From NCBI RefSeq assembly GCF_006442315.1, contig NZ_VFVY01000012.1:62001-126000 (forward strand): a stretch of DNA of 64,000 nt, read 5' to 3'. Source of the DNA: Mesorhizobium sp. B2-3-4 (lineage in GTDB: Bacteria; Pseudomonadota; Alphaproteobacteria; Rhizobiales; Rhizobiaceae). Below, in pieces: positions 8,926-17,680 of the stretch; within the stretch, counting starts at the first letter, position 1, and the number at the start of each line of letters is the position of its first letter. Under the pieces are notes generated by a model that saw nothing but the letters and a program-made list of their open reading frames with translations, did no database searches and was not told the DNA's origin. The position numbers and the translations under genes are program-made.

Positions 8926-10242
8926 TCATGGGGTGAGGGGAGATGGCTTCTCGTCAATGCCATCACTATCCAGCGCAAGCCCGGCGCGCACGGCATCGCG
9001 GATGGCTTGCTGACCGAACCTTGCCCAGACGGCCTGATGCGCGCGCACACGCTGCCGCGACCGGCGCTCGGCGTCGAGGGAAAGTTCGATGGCCATGTCG
9101 GCCAGTCCTTCGTCGCTGGCCGACAGCAGCACTTGGTCATTCTCGACCAAGCCGAGGCCCTCGGCCGCGAGCGGCGTCGCGATCACCGGCACCCCCCAGG
9201 CCATCGCCTCCAGGATCTTGATGCGTGTGCCGCCGCCCGCCTTCAGCGGGATGATGGTGAGATGCGCGCCGGACAGCAGCGGCGCCACGCTTTCGGGGTT
9301 CTCGACGAGCTCGACATCCGGCAATCCGGCCAGCGCTCGCACGTCCGGTTTGGGGCTGCGTCCAGCCAGCACGAGCTTCGCACCGGGCAAGGCCCGGCGG
9401 ATGCGGGGCAGTATGACCCGGGCCAATCGCTCCGCCGCATCGACATTGGGCGGATAGCCGAGATGGCCGATGAAAAGGATTGCGGGAAAACCGCGATCTT
9501 TCGCCGGCTCGACGGGCAGTGTTTCGGGAATGATTTCGACGCCGGGAATTCCATTGGGAACGACATCGATTGGCATCTGGCGCCCGGCAAGATGGACCAG
9601 CCTCGAACAATCCTCGTTCGAGCATACCCAGACCCTGTCGGCAAGCGCGAGCGCCTTCCTTTCGAGACGCCTGATGCCAGGTGCCGATGCGACAATGGAG
9701 AAGCGCGATGCGGTCGGTTCTCGTCTCATCTGCGCGGACAGGTCGGATTCGACATTGTGCATGTCGAGGATGAGCTGCTTGGCCAGAGGCCGCAAAGGCC
9801 GTAGCAGCTTGAACAGGCCGATGCTCTCGACCACGACCGTGTCGGGGCGGAATTCTCGAACGAGTGCCTCCAGCCGGGTCACGGCCGTGCGCGAAATACG
9901 ATGCTCCGCCCTGATGCGCCACCATCCGATCGAGGCCGTCCGTGGCTCGTCTTCGATCGACAGCGCCTCGATACGGATCCGCGGATCCGGCGCGGTCATG
10001 GCAGTGGCCTTGGGCAGCACCGAGGCCAGACAGACCGGTCCCAACGCGGCGGCCGCCACCGCATTGCTATAGTTGCGAAGATCCGCGCCGGAGGTCGGCG
10101 GAAACGCTGGCTCGTGGCATACGATCAGCACGCGCTGCCCGGTATGCGCCCGCATGCCGACATCGGGCCGCACGCTCAAAGCGGACGCCCGACGCTTGGC
10201 GCCGGAAGCTGCTGCGCCAACTCTATCCCAGACGACATTCAC
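8926..10242 (-). CDS. GT4-type glycosyltransferase (group 1)
   Basis: A 438-residue GT-B glycosyltransferase. The N-terminal Rossmann half begins VLIVCHEPAFPPTSGADLRNYS, the usual acceptor-side loop of GT4 enzymes. The C-terminal half shows FIGHLGYPPNVDAAERL and the donor-binding stretch KAGGGTRIKILEAMAWGVPVIAT, with the conserved Glu. The start is a GTG at 10242 preceded by a G-rich stretch; an internal ATG at 10155 would remove a poorly conserved 29-residue extension and is an alternative. The next gene starts 7 bp after its stop, so the pair is probably one operon. The sugar and acceptor are not predictable; with the neighbouring transferases it likely builds a surface or secreted glycan. 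Confidence 0.85.
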   Translation of the reverse strand: MNVVWDRVGAAASGAKRRASALSVRPDVGMRAHTGQRVLIVCHEPAFPPTSGADLRNYSNAVAAAALGPVCLASVLPKATAMTAPDPRIRIEALSIEDEPRTASIGWWRIRAEHRISRTAVTRLEALVREFRPDTVVVESIGLFKLLRPLRPLAKQLILDMHNVESDLSAQMRREPTASRFSIVASAPGIRRLERKALALADRVWVCSNEDCSRLVHLAGRQMPIDVVPNGIPGVEIIPETLPVEPAKDRGFPAILFIGHLGYPPNVDAAERLARVILPRIRRALPGAKLVLAGRSPKPDVRALAGLPDVELVENPESVAPLLSGAHLTIIPLKAGGGTRIKILEAMAWGVPVIATPLAAEGLGLVENDQVLLSASDEGLADMAIELSLDAERRSRQRVRAHQAVWARFGQQAIRDAVRAGLALDSDGIDEKPSPLTP

Positions 10243-10382
10243 GAGGCCCCCGACGCCACAGAAATCAGCTTCGACTTGTTTAGCCGAACCGGGCGTTCGT
10301 CAAGCGCTGGATCGCATCATGGCATCGACTGCCCCTGCCTTGCCAGCCGGTCGCAAGGGCGCCAGCAGGGCCGGGGCCAAGA

Positions 10383-11912
10383 TTATCGCCTGGACCAGGC
10401 CAGCCATCGCGCGGCCAGGCGCCGGCGCAACGAGGTAAAACGCGTCCGCCTGTAGGCGTCACCCGCCATCTTGATGCCCTGCGCCTGTGTCGGGAAAGGA
10501 TGGATGACGTCGGCCAGCGCATGCAGGCCCATGCCCGACTTGATGGCCAGCGTCACCGCGTTGATCATCTCGCCGGCATGGCTGGCGACGACCGTCGCCC
10601 CCAGTATGCGGTCGGATCCTTCCCTGACATGGATCTTGACGAACCCCTCCTCCTCGCCGTCCATCACGGCGCGGGCGACATCGTGCATCAGGACCGTGTA
10701 GGTCTTGACCGGAATGCCGTCGCGCCGAGCCTCCAGGGGATAAAGACCGACATGGGCTATCTCCGGATCGGTATAGGTGCACCAGGGAACGACGAGTTCA
10801 CTCAGCTTTTCACGGCCGCGAAACAGGGCATTGCGCACGACGATACGCGCCGTTGCCTCGGCGGTGTGGGTGAACTTGTATTCGAGGCAGACATCGCCCG
10901 CCGCGTAGACATGCGGGTTGGTGGTCCGCAGGTAATCGTCGACGGTAATACCGTTGGCGTCATACGCCACTCCCGCCTCTTCAAGGCCCAGGCCATCGAC
11001 ATTGGGCGAACGGCCAACGCCGGTGATGATCTCGTCGACGGAAATCGTCGTCCTGTCGCCGTCCCGCATCAGATCGGCGATCTTTCCGCCATTCTCCGTC
11101 CGCACCGCCACCACTTCGGTGTTCAGGCGTACCTCGACCCCTTCCCGGGCCAGCGCATCCGAAAGGATCTGCGCGGCGTCGCGTTCCTCGCCGGGCAGGA
11201 ACATCGGGTCGCTCTGCGCCAGGATGACTTTCGCGCCAAGCAGGCAGAAGGCCTGCGCTGTCTCGCAGCCTAGTGGGCCGCCCCCGATGACAAGGAGCCG
11301 CGGTGGGCAGCTTGTCAGGTTGAACATAGTGCCGTTGTCGAGATAGCCGGCTTCTGCCAGCCCTGGAATCTCAGGCCCGCTCGCATGTGCGCCAGTCGCG
11401 ACGAGCGCCTTCGTGAAACGCAGGGTCTTGCCGTCGACCAGCACCGTGTCCGGCCCGCCGAAGCGCGCTTCACCGAAATAGAGATCGATGCCATGGCCCA
11501 CAAGATTCGCTGCGGATTCGGCACGGCTGATCCGCTGCCGAATCTGGCGCATGCGCAACATGGCCCGCTCGAAGTCGACACGAATGGGCTTGGGCGGGTC
11601 GCCCCCGAAACTCTCTGCGTCGCGCATGTCGGCATAGAGCCGGGCTGTGCGGATGATCGTCTTCGACGGGACGCCGCCGACATTGACGCACGCACCTCCG
11701 ATCAGCCCGCGTTCGATCAGTGCGACCTTCGCCCCGAGGCTCGCGGCATCACGCGCCGCGGTCAGGCCCGCCGGGCCGGCGCCGATGACCACGAGATTGT
11801 AGCGTCCATCCGGCTCCGGATTTTTCCAGTGTCGCGGATGCGCGCCCCGGATCAGGTCGGCGTCGTTGCGGTCGACGGGGAAGGCGGCCATCCTTTTCGG
11901 TTCACGCGGCAT
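10383..11912 (-). CDS. Mercuric reductase-like FAD/NAD(P) oxidoreductase lacking the second redox cysteine
   Basis: A 509-residue member of the class I pyridine nucleotide-disulfide oxidoreductase family. It has GAGPAG at 44-49 (FAD), a second Rossmann motif VIGGGPLGCE, YAAGDV for FAD ribityl binding, and a dimerisation domain. In lipoamide dehydrogenase and mercuric reductase the active-site disulfide is CxxxxC. Here it reads CVNVGG: Cys75 is kept but the partner is Gly80. The C-terminal dyad motif HxHPTxxE reads HPFPTQAQ at 471-478, so the catalytic His and Glu positions are Phe and Gln. Ordinary dithiol chemistry is therefore unlikely, while flavin and NAD(P)H sites look intact. It is the last gene of an operon with two glycoside hydrolases, overlapping the GH144-like gene by 11 bp. 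Function unknown. Confidence 0.8.
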   Translation of the reverse strand: MPREPKRMAAFPVDRNDADLIRGAHPRHWKNPEPDGRYNLVVIGAGPAGLTAARDAASLGAKVALIERGLIGGACVNVGGVPSKTIIRTARLYADMRDAESFGGDPPKPIRVDFERAMLRMRQIRQRISRAESAANLVGHGIDLYFGEARFGGPDTVLVDGKTLRFTKALVATGAHASGPEIPGLAEAGYLDNGTMFNLTSCPPRLLVIGGGPLGCETAQAFCLLGAKVILAQSDPMFLPGEERDAAQILSDALAREGVEVRLNTEVVAVRTENGGKIADLMRDGDRTTISVDEIITGVGRSPNVDGLGLEEAGVAYDANGITVDDYLRTTNPHVYAAGDVCLEYKFTHTAEATARIVVRNALFRGREKLSELVVPWCTYTDPEIAHVGLYPLEARRDGIPVKTYTVLMHDVARAVMDGEEEGFVKIHVREGSDRILGATVVASHAGEMINAVTLAIKSGMGLHALADVIHPFPTQAQGIKMAGDAYRRTRFTSLRRRLAARWLAWSRR

Positions 11913-13260
11913 CGCGAGCGCCTTGCGTGGAGGGCGCCGGCTGCGACAGCCACCCGCCGGTAAAGCCTGCTCGGTCGAGGCCCCGGCGGATATGCGGGTT
12001 GGACCGCATCAGATCCCAGACCAGCCGTGAACGATGGTTCTCGATCATCATCACGGTGATGCCCTGGTCGAGCCCGTAATAGCCTTCCGATATCCAACCG
12101 TTGCGACCGAACTCCCGCCGCTTGGCCAATGTCGGATTGAAGCCACTCGGCAGCCGGAAATTGTCGACCACCTCTGGATAGCGCTCGCCAAGATGGCGCA
12201 AGGCGGCCAGGCAGATATCAGGCGCGAACGGCAGTGATGCGGGATAGGACCATGGCGCGATCGTGCCGTCATCCGGTCCGAACGGCGCGCCGCGCGCCGC
12301 ATAGCCGGAAAACCGGTGCCGCCGCCGCTGCACACTGGCCCGGAAGCCGCCTGGTCCATCCCCAGCGGAGAGGCCCCAAAGGTTCTCGCCATAGCCGTCA
12401 AAGCCATAAGGATTATGGCGGGCGTAATCCCGGTGCAGGTAGGTCGAGCGGCGGCTGTTCTCGAAATAGTCCGAATTCTTCTCGCGCATGAAAGCGTCGC
12501 GGATGCCGGCGAAATCGATCCAGGCATGCGAGAACTGGTGCATGAACAACGGCCCGCCATAAAGCACGTCGTGGCCGTAGATGTTTTCCCACTGATAGGT
12601 AGCGGTCCAGGCCTCGTAACTGTCGTTGGAGGTCGGGCGGTCCGGCGAGGCCATCGACAGCACATAGAGGATCGTCGCCTCGTTATAGCCTTCCCAGCCA
12701 TAGTGGAGAAAGCCGCTCCTGGGCTTCCAGCCCTGGCGCAGCGTCGGGCTGCTGCCTTGGGCCCATTGCCAGTCGACGCGCCTGTAGAGCGCCTCGGCCA
12801 GGTGGCGTATCTCGGCCTCCTCGTCATTGTCGCCGGAAAAATAGGCGCCCGCCACCAGCACGCCGGCGATCAGCAAGGCGGTATCCACCATCGACAACTC
12901 GCAGCGCCAGACACGCAAGCCGGTCTGCATGTCCAGGAAATGGTAGTAGAAACCCTTGTGGCCGGTGACGTCGTGGCCGCTGCCTTGCGTGCTGTTCCGA
13001 AAAAAGCGCAACGCCGCAAGGGTCAGCCGGGCCGCCGCGTCGCGCTCCATCCAGCCACGTTCGACTCCGATCGGGTAACAGGAGAGGGCGAACCCGACAA
13101 CGGCGATGCTGCAAGGCGAATTCGGCCGTGAGGTGTCGGCGACCAGCCCGTTGTCGGGATTTACGTTTTCCAGGAAATAGTTGAAGGCGGCCCGCTGGTA
13201 GCTGTCCACAAGCTCGTCATCGGACAGCGTCCCGAGTTCTGTTTTAGGCAAGCGATGCAA
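11902..13260 (-). CDS. Glucoamylase-like family protein (GH144-type, possible endo-beta-1,2-glucanase)
   Basis: The 452-residue sequence carries the hallmarks of the 'glycoamylase-like' family that contains GH144 endo-beta-1,2-glucanases: GLVADTSRPNSPCSIAVVGFAL, KGFYYHFLDMQTGLR, ELSMVDTALLIAG, GYNEATILYVL, GPLFMHQFSHAWIDF and GLSAGDGP. Barrel-lining acidic and aromatic residues are kept, but I cannot assign the catalytic pair with certainty. No signal peptide is seen, which implies a cytoplasmic site of action. Rhizobia make beta-1,2-glucans, so turnover of imported glucan oligomers is a reasonable guess (inference). It overlaps the GH39-like gene upstream by 17 bp and the FAD oxidoreductase downstream by 11 bp, so the three are tightly coupled. 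Confidence 0.75.
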   Translation of the reverse strand: MHRLPKTELGTLSDDELVDSYQRAAFNYFLENVNPDNGLVADTSRPNSPCSIAVVGFALSCYPIGVERGWMERDAAARLTLAALRFFRNSTQGSGHDVTGHKGFYYHFLDMQTGLRVWRCELSMVDTALLIAGVLVAGAYFSGDNDEEAEIRHLAEALYRRVDWQWAQGSSPTLRQGWKPRSGFLHYGWEGYNEATILYVLSMASPDRPTSNDSYEAWTATYQWENIYGHDVLYGGPLFMHQFSHAWIDFAGIRDAFMREKNSDYFENSRRSTYLHRDYARHNPYGFDGYGENLWGLSAGDGPGGFRASVQRRRHRFSGYAARGAPFGPDDGTIAPWSYPASLPFAPDICLAALRHLGERYPEVVDNFRLPSGFNPTLAKRREFGRNGWISEGYYGLDQGITVMMIENHRSRLVWDLMRSNPHIRRGLDRAGFTGGWLSQPAPSTQGARDAA

Positions 13261-14737
13261 ACTCCACTCTGATGGCGGCGATACCTTGGGCCGGAACAGT
13301 CAACTCGAACCGGGCCGTGCGGTCGTCCCAGGCAACCGGCTGCTCGTGTTCGAGCATCGCTGAAGCCGCATGCAACTGCTCCAACTGTGACGTGCTCAGA
13401 TAATCCGGCCTTCCCATCGACATCCACAATGACTTGGCGTTGCCGTTGGTAGCATCGACACGCCGGATCGTTGCCGCGACGGGTCGGCGCGCATTGCGGA
13501 GTTCGACGCACACGGTTTCGTCCTCGATCGGATGCCGCGGCAGTGTGAAGTTGGAGATCAGCACGGTCAGCGAATTTTCATCGCGGACGCACCAACTGTC
13601 GACAGTTGGGTGACAGCCCCCCATGGACAGGATTTCCGTTCCAAGTTGATGCAGCATTTCAAAGGCACGGTAAGCTGGTTTGGCGATCGCGTGAAGATTC
13701 ATAAGACCGAAGCCGCCATGAAAGGGAACTGATGGAAAATAGTTCTCTTCGAAAATGTCCGAAAAGGTCCAGTAGCTGTAGCCCTCGACCAGCCCTCGGG
13801 CCTCCATGACGGTCTTGACGATGAAGGCGGCGGCATAAGGCTCGTCATGCATTGGATCACGTGGGTTCGAAGACGTGCACCATTCGGTGTAGTAGAGCGG
13901 ACGGTCGCCTGCCTGCTGCCGCGCGGTCCGCGCTTCCTCATGCAACACGCTTCGCGTGCTTTGCGAAAGTTGGGTCTCGGTATCGTCGCCGGGCTGGCCA
14001 AAGGCGTCGGTCGGATAATGATGGGTACTGATAAAGTCGGCCGGAAGGCCGTTTCGGGTACAATAAGCGATGAAGTCACTGATCCAGGCGTTGGCGGCGG
14101 TTGCCGGTCCCCCGACCTTCAACCGCGGATCGACTGATTTTAGGGCTTTTGCCGTAAAGGCGTAGAGCTTGAAGTAGTCCTCCTGCTTGCCGCTGCCGAA
14201 GGCTTCTAGATTGGGCTCGTTCCAGACCTCGAAAAACCATTGCGTTACCTCGTCCAGGCTATAGCGATCGATCCAATGAGTGGCGAGCTTCGAAATCAGC
14301 GTCGACCATTGGTCATAATCGTTCGGCGCGCTGACATTGGCCCGGTAGTGGAAGACGATCTGCCCGGAAGACGACAGCATCGTCGGCATGAAACTAAGCT
14401 CAACGAAGGGGCGCATGCCGATCGAGAGCAGGAAATCGAAAATCTGATCGGCATTGAAGAACGAATAGAGCGGCTGGTCGTCCTGGTCGATGAGCGTGCC
14501 CATGTCGTCACAGAGCAGGCCGTGAAAACGAACGTGACGAAAACCAAGCTCGTCATGCGCCCGGCGGATCTGCGCTTGCCAGTCCGCGCGCAGTGCGAGC
14601 GTCGCGTGGCCGCTGCCGACCGTGTGCTCCCAGAAATGCGGGAAGTCCTCGCCTCGGGCGTCGAGGTCACAGCAAAAGACGGCGTTGGCGGAATCGTGTG
14701 AGGGCTTTGTCGCAGACTGTACGCTTTGCATGGCCAC
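13244..14737 (-). CDS. GH39-type beta-xylosidase-like glycoside hydrolase
   Basis: A 497-residue (beta/alpha)8 hydrolase of GH39/clan A type. It has the acid/base motif WNEPNL (Asn173-Glu174) and the nucleophile motif YYTEWCTS (Glu285). An N-terminal stretch IRRAHDELGFRHVRFHG matches the first barrel strand of GH39 enzymes, and a C-terminal beta-sandwich covers about 400-497. No signal peptide is visible. Family members remove beta-xylosyl or related sugars from the non-reducing end. It is the first gene of a three-gene operon with overlapping ends (17 bp into the GH144-like gene). The substrate may be a plant-derived or self-made oligosaccharide taken up by the cell. Confidence 0.8.
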   Translation of the reverse strand: MAMQSVQSATKPSHDSANAVFCCDLDARGEDFPHFWEHTVGSGHATLALRADWQAQIRRAHDELGFRHVRFHGLLCDDMGTLIDQDDQPLYSFFNADQIFDFLLSIGMRPFVELSFMPTMLSSSGQIVFHYRANVSAPNDYDQWSTLISKLATHWIDRYSLDEVTQWFFEVWNEPNLEAFGSGKQEDYFKLYAFTAKALKSVDPRLKVGGPATAANAWISDFIAYCTRNGLPADFISTHHYPTDAFGQPGDDTETQLSQSTRSVLHEEARTARQQAGDRPLYYTEWCTSSNPRDPMHDEPYAAAFIVKTVMEARGLVEGYSYWTFSDIFEENYFPSVPFHGGFGLMNLHAIAKPAYRAFEMLHQLGTEILSMGGCHPTVDSWCVRDENSLTVLISNFTLPRHPIEDETVCVELRNARRPVAATIRRVDATNGNAKSLWMSMGRPDYLSTSQLEQLHAASAMLEHEQPVAWDDRTARFELTVPAQGIAAIRVEFASLA

Positions 14738-14794
14738 TTATACGCGGCACGGCCTCGTTCGTTGCCTTCTCACGCGGATTTGTACTCGTCCCGA

Positions 14795-15547
14795 TCAATA
14801 AGTGGCGCGGCCGCCCGAAACGTCGAACACGGCGGCCGTGGTGAAAGAGCATTCCTCGGAGGCGATCCATGAGATCAGCGCCGCCACTTCCTCGACCTCG
14901 CCGAAGCGCGCCATCGGAATCTTGGACAACATGAAGTCGATGTGCTCCTGGCTCATCTGCTTGAAGATCGCGGTGCGCACGGCCGCCGGCGTCACGCAGT
15001 TGACCGTCACCTTTGTCTTGGCCAGTTCCTTGCCGAGCGACTTGGTCAGGCCGATCACCGCGGCCTTCGAAGTGCTGTAGGCCGAGGCGTTGGGATTGCC
15101 TTCCTTGCCAGCGATCGAGGCGATGTTGACGATGCGGCCATAGTTGCGCTCGAGCATGTGCGGCACCAGCGCCTTGTTGCAGTAGAAGACGCCGTTGATG
15201 TTGATGTCGATCACCTTTTGCCAGTCCTCGGCCGAATAGGCCCAGGTCGTCATGTTCGGACCGGTGATGGCCGCACTCGTGACAAGGATGTCGACGCCGC
15301 CAAGGGCCGTGATCGTCGATTGCGCGGCGGCCTGCACACTTGCCGCATTGGCCACGTCCAACGTCACCCCATGCAGGGAGGGAATGGCGGCTTTCGCCTG
15401 TTCGATCTGCGCGGGATCGCGATCCCAGACGCTGACGCGCCCGCCTTCGTCGACGATCCTCTGCGCGACCGCCAGGCCGATGCCCGAGGCGCCGCCGGTG
15501 ATGACCGCCGACCGACCGGCGAAGCGTCCCGCGAAATTCATCGGCAT
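14795..15547 (-). CDS. Short-chain dehydrogenase/reductase (SDR), 3-oxoacyl-reductase-like
   Basis: The start is placed at the ATG at 15547, preceded by AGAGGGAACAC, giving 250 residues, the classical SDR length. The frame is open further upstream, but that part overlaps the IclR gene and lacks homology. Visible motifs are the cofactor loop TGGASGIG, the NNAG-equivalent VTSAAI, the catalytic Ser of NIASIAGKEG, the YSTSK active-site Tyr-Lys pair, and the C-terminal ISWIASEECSFTTAAVFDVSGG. The enzyme would oxidise or reduce a hydroxyl/keto group with NAD(P); the first domain has an Asp after beta-2 (WDRD), favouring NAD. It lies 124 bp downstream of the IclR gene on the same strand and may belong to its regulon. 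Substrate unknown. Confidence 0.85.
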   Translation of the reverse strand: MPMNFAGRFAGRSAVITGGASGIGLAVAQRIVDEGGRVSVWDRDPAQIEQAKAAIPSLHGVTLDVANAASVQAAAQSTITALGGVDILVTSAAITGPNMTTWAYSAEDWQKVIDININGVFYCNKALVPHMLERNYGRIVNIASIAGKEGNPNASAYSTSKAAVIGLTKSLGKELAKTKVTVNCVTPAAVRTAIFKQMSQEHIDFMLSKIPMARFGEVEEVAALISWIASEECSFTTAAVFDVSGGRATY

Positions 15548-15671
15548 GTGTTCCCTCTGTCCATGTTGGCTGAAGCCGGCCCGCGTGGTGGCCCGTCCTT
15601 GGACTGTGAGGTGACCGTCGATCGAGTTCAAGCCGGCATGAGGCCGGATCGTCTGGGCCAACAACGCCGGA

Positions 15672-16481
15672 TTACGGCGTGTTTCCTTCCAGCTGATCGC
15701 GCAGCGCTTCCACCATCGCCACCAGTGCCGGCCCGATTTCAGCATGCGCGCGGGCCTCGGTGATGATCTCGCCGATGCCGCCGCACGTGATGGCGACCAG
15801 CGGCGAGCCGTCGCGTGGCCGGAACGGCACGCCGACGGCGTGGATATAGCTGTGCCATGCCCCAAACGACGTCACGTATCCAAGCCGTGCGTGCTGGGCG
15901 ATGGCGTCCTCGATCGCCGTCGCGATCACGGCTGCCTTATCGGGCTCCGCCTCCTGCAACGCCCGCACGAGACCGTCCCGCTCGTCGGGCAACAGCCCCG
16001 CCGCGTAGGCCAGCCCCATCGACGTCTTCCAGATCGGCAGGTACGAGCCCGGATTGAGCCGCAGCGTCACCAGGCTCTCCGATCGGCAATTGGCGAGATA
16101 GACCATATTGAGGCTGTCGCGCGTGCCGATCGCCACCGCCGCGCCGGTCTTGTCGGCCAGCGGCTGCATCAGCGGCCTTGCGATGTGGACGACGGCACTG
16201 GAACTGAGCGCCGAATAGCCGAGCGCGACGGTCGCCGGCCCCAGGCTGTAGCGGCCGAGGTCCTTGTCGTAGAGGAGATAGCCAAGTGCGCTCAGCGTAT
16301 AGGTGATGCGCGACACCGTGGCTTTCGGCAGGCCGGTGCGCGCGATGATATCCTGGTTGCCGAGCGAGGCGTCGCCCGGCCGGAAGGCGCGCAATATGCC
16401 GAGCCCGCGCACCAGCGACGAGGAAAGCTGGGCTCCTTCGCCGTCAAGTTCCGTATCGTCCCGGGTCGCTCGCTTGCGCAC
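15672..16481 (-). CDS. IclR family transcriptional regulator
   Basis: A 269-residue protein starting at a GTG (16481). It has an N-terminal winged helix (LGILRAFRPGDASLGNQDIIARTGLPKATVSR is the typical region, about 25-60) and a C-terminal effector domain (about 95-265) with the usual GYVTSFGAWHSYIHAVGVPFR segment. It is divergent from the ABC importer genes that start at 16662. A 17-bp near-palindrome 61 bp upstream of the start recurs almost unchanged in front of the E1 dehydrogenase operon at 31.6 kb, so IclR probably controls itself, the importer and that operon. The inducer is unknown. Confidence 0.9.
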   Translation of the reverse strand: MRKRATRDDTELDGEGAQLSSSLVRGLGILRAFRPGDASLGNQDIIARTGLPKATVSRITYTLSALGYLLYDKDLGRYSLGPATVALGYSALSSSAVVHIARPLMQPLADKTGAAVAIGTRDSLNMVYLANCRSESLVTLRLNPGSYLPIWKTSMGLAYAAGLLPDERDGLVRALQEAEPDKAAVIATAIEDAIAQHARLGYVTSFGAWHSYIHAVGVPFRPRDGSPLVAITCGGIGEIITEARAHAEIGPALVAMVEALRDQLEGNTP

Positions 16482-16541
16482 GCTGGCGATCTTTCTGGCG
16501 GAGTGTCCACCTGTCGGGCCGGCTCTACCGGCGCGTCAAAA

Positions 16542-16558
16542 ATGAAATTAAATTCCAT
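16542..16558. promoter_or_regulatory. Putative IclR operator between iclR and the ABC permease operon
   Basis: ATGAAATTAAATTCCAT is an imperfect palindrome (arms ATGAAATT / AATTCCAT). Read on the reverse strand it is ATGGAATTTAATTTCAT, differing from the site at 31603-31619 only at the central base, and the identity extends into the flanks. It lies 61 bp before iclR and 104 bp before the permease gene. Confidence 0.7.
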
Positions 16559-16661
16559 TTATATTGACAGCGGCTTTTGCAGCCTGTCAATATGTCCCCT
16601 CGATGGCATCCTTCAGCGCCTTGTGCCATCTTACGAAGCCCGTCCTTGTGAAGGTAGCCAC

Positions 16662-17675
16662 GTGTCCCGCTATATTTTGCGCCGGCTTATCGCGATGCCG
16701 TTCCTGGTGCTTGGCATCGTCACCATCGCTTTCCTGATCACCACGGTGACCAAGGGCGATCCGCTAACGGCAATCGTCGCCGAACAGCAGATGAGCAATC
16801 CCGAAGTGGTGGCCGCGGCAAAGGCCCGCTGGGGTTTGGATCGTCCGCTGCCGGAACGCTATATGATATATCTCGGCAATCTGCTGAGCGGCGATCTCGG
16901 CACGTCCTTCATCACCAAGCGCAATGTCGGCACCGATATTCTCTACCGCCTGCCGGCAACGCTCGAACTGGTCTTCGCCGCCATGATCTTCGGCACCACG
17001 CTCGGCATCGTGCTGGGCGTGCTGGCAGCCTATTTCCGCAACAGCCTGATCGACCATGGCGCACGGCTGTTCGCGCTGTTCGGATCATCGCTGCCGGTGT
17101 TCTGGTCCGGCCTCGGCCTGCTCTTCATCTTCTCGGTGGTCGTGAACTGGCTTCCAGGCCCGGGCCGCCTGGATGCCCGTTTGCCGCTGCCGCCCGGCGT
17201 CACCGGTTTCCTGACCATCGATTCGCTGCTGGCCGGCAACATCACCGTCTTCAAGGACGCGCTGTGGCACCTGCTTCTGCCGGCTTTCGTGCTCGGCTGG
17301 ACGGTCTCGGGAACCATATCGCGGCTGGTGCGCGCCAACATGCTCGACGTGATGAGCCGCGAATTCGTGCTCACCGCTCGCGCCAAGGGCGCCAGCGAAT
17401 TCCGCGTCGTCATCGTGCACGCGCTGCGCAACACGATGGTGCCGACGCTCACCGTCATCGGCTATTCCTTCGCCTATCTGATCACCGGCGCGGTGTTGAC
17501 CGAGACCATCTTTTCCTGGCCGGGTATGGGTTCTTACGCCGTCGAGGCGGCGCGCGCGCTCGACTTCCCGGCTATCATCGGCGTCACCATCGTCGGCGGC
17601 CTCGCCTTCCTGGTCACCAACCTCGTCACCGACATTCTCTATGTCGTGGCCAACCCGCGCGTCAGGCTAAGCTAG
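16662..17675 (+). CDS. ABC transporter permease, DppB/OppB type
   Basis: The start is the GTG at 16662, with GAAGG 10 bp upstream; it gives 337 residues and the classic N-terminus SRYILRRLIAMPFLVLGI. About six membrane segments are visible, and the cytoplasmic EAA loop reads EFVLTARAKGASEFRVVIVHALRNTMVP. This is an inner-membrane channel subunit of a dipeptide/opine/oligosaccharide-type importer. It is followed at 5 bp by the DppC-type permease and then by two ATPases. No binding protein is adjacent; the only peptide-type binding protein in the window is at 27677-29275, behind a matching IclR site. The operon probably responds to IclR. Confidence 0.9.
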   Translation: MSRYILRRLIAMPFLVLGIVTIAFLITTVTKGDPLTAIVAEQQMSNPEVVAAAKARWGLDRPLPERYMIYLGNLLSGDLGTSFITKRNVGTDILYRLPATLELVFAAMIFGTTLGIVLGVLAAYFRNSLIDHGARLFALFGSSLPVFWSGLGLLFIFSVVVNWLPGPGRLDARLPLPPGVTGFLTIDSLLAGNITVFKDALWHLLLPAFVLGWTVSGTISRLVRANMLDVMSREFVLTARAKGASEFRVVIVHALRNTMVPTLTVIGYSFAYLITGAVLTETIFSWPGMGSYAVEAARALDFPAIIGVTIVGGLAFLVTNLVTDILYVVANPRVRLS

Positions 17676-17680
17676 AGGCC

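Noticed and set aside
10383-11912. Annotation as mercuric reductase
   Set aside because: The disulfide pair and C-terminal catalytic dyad are missing, and no mer genes are nearby.
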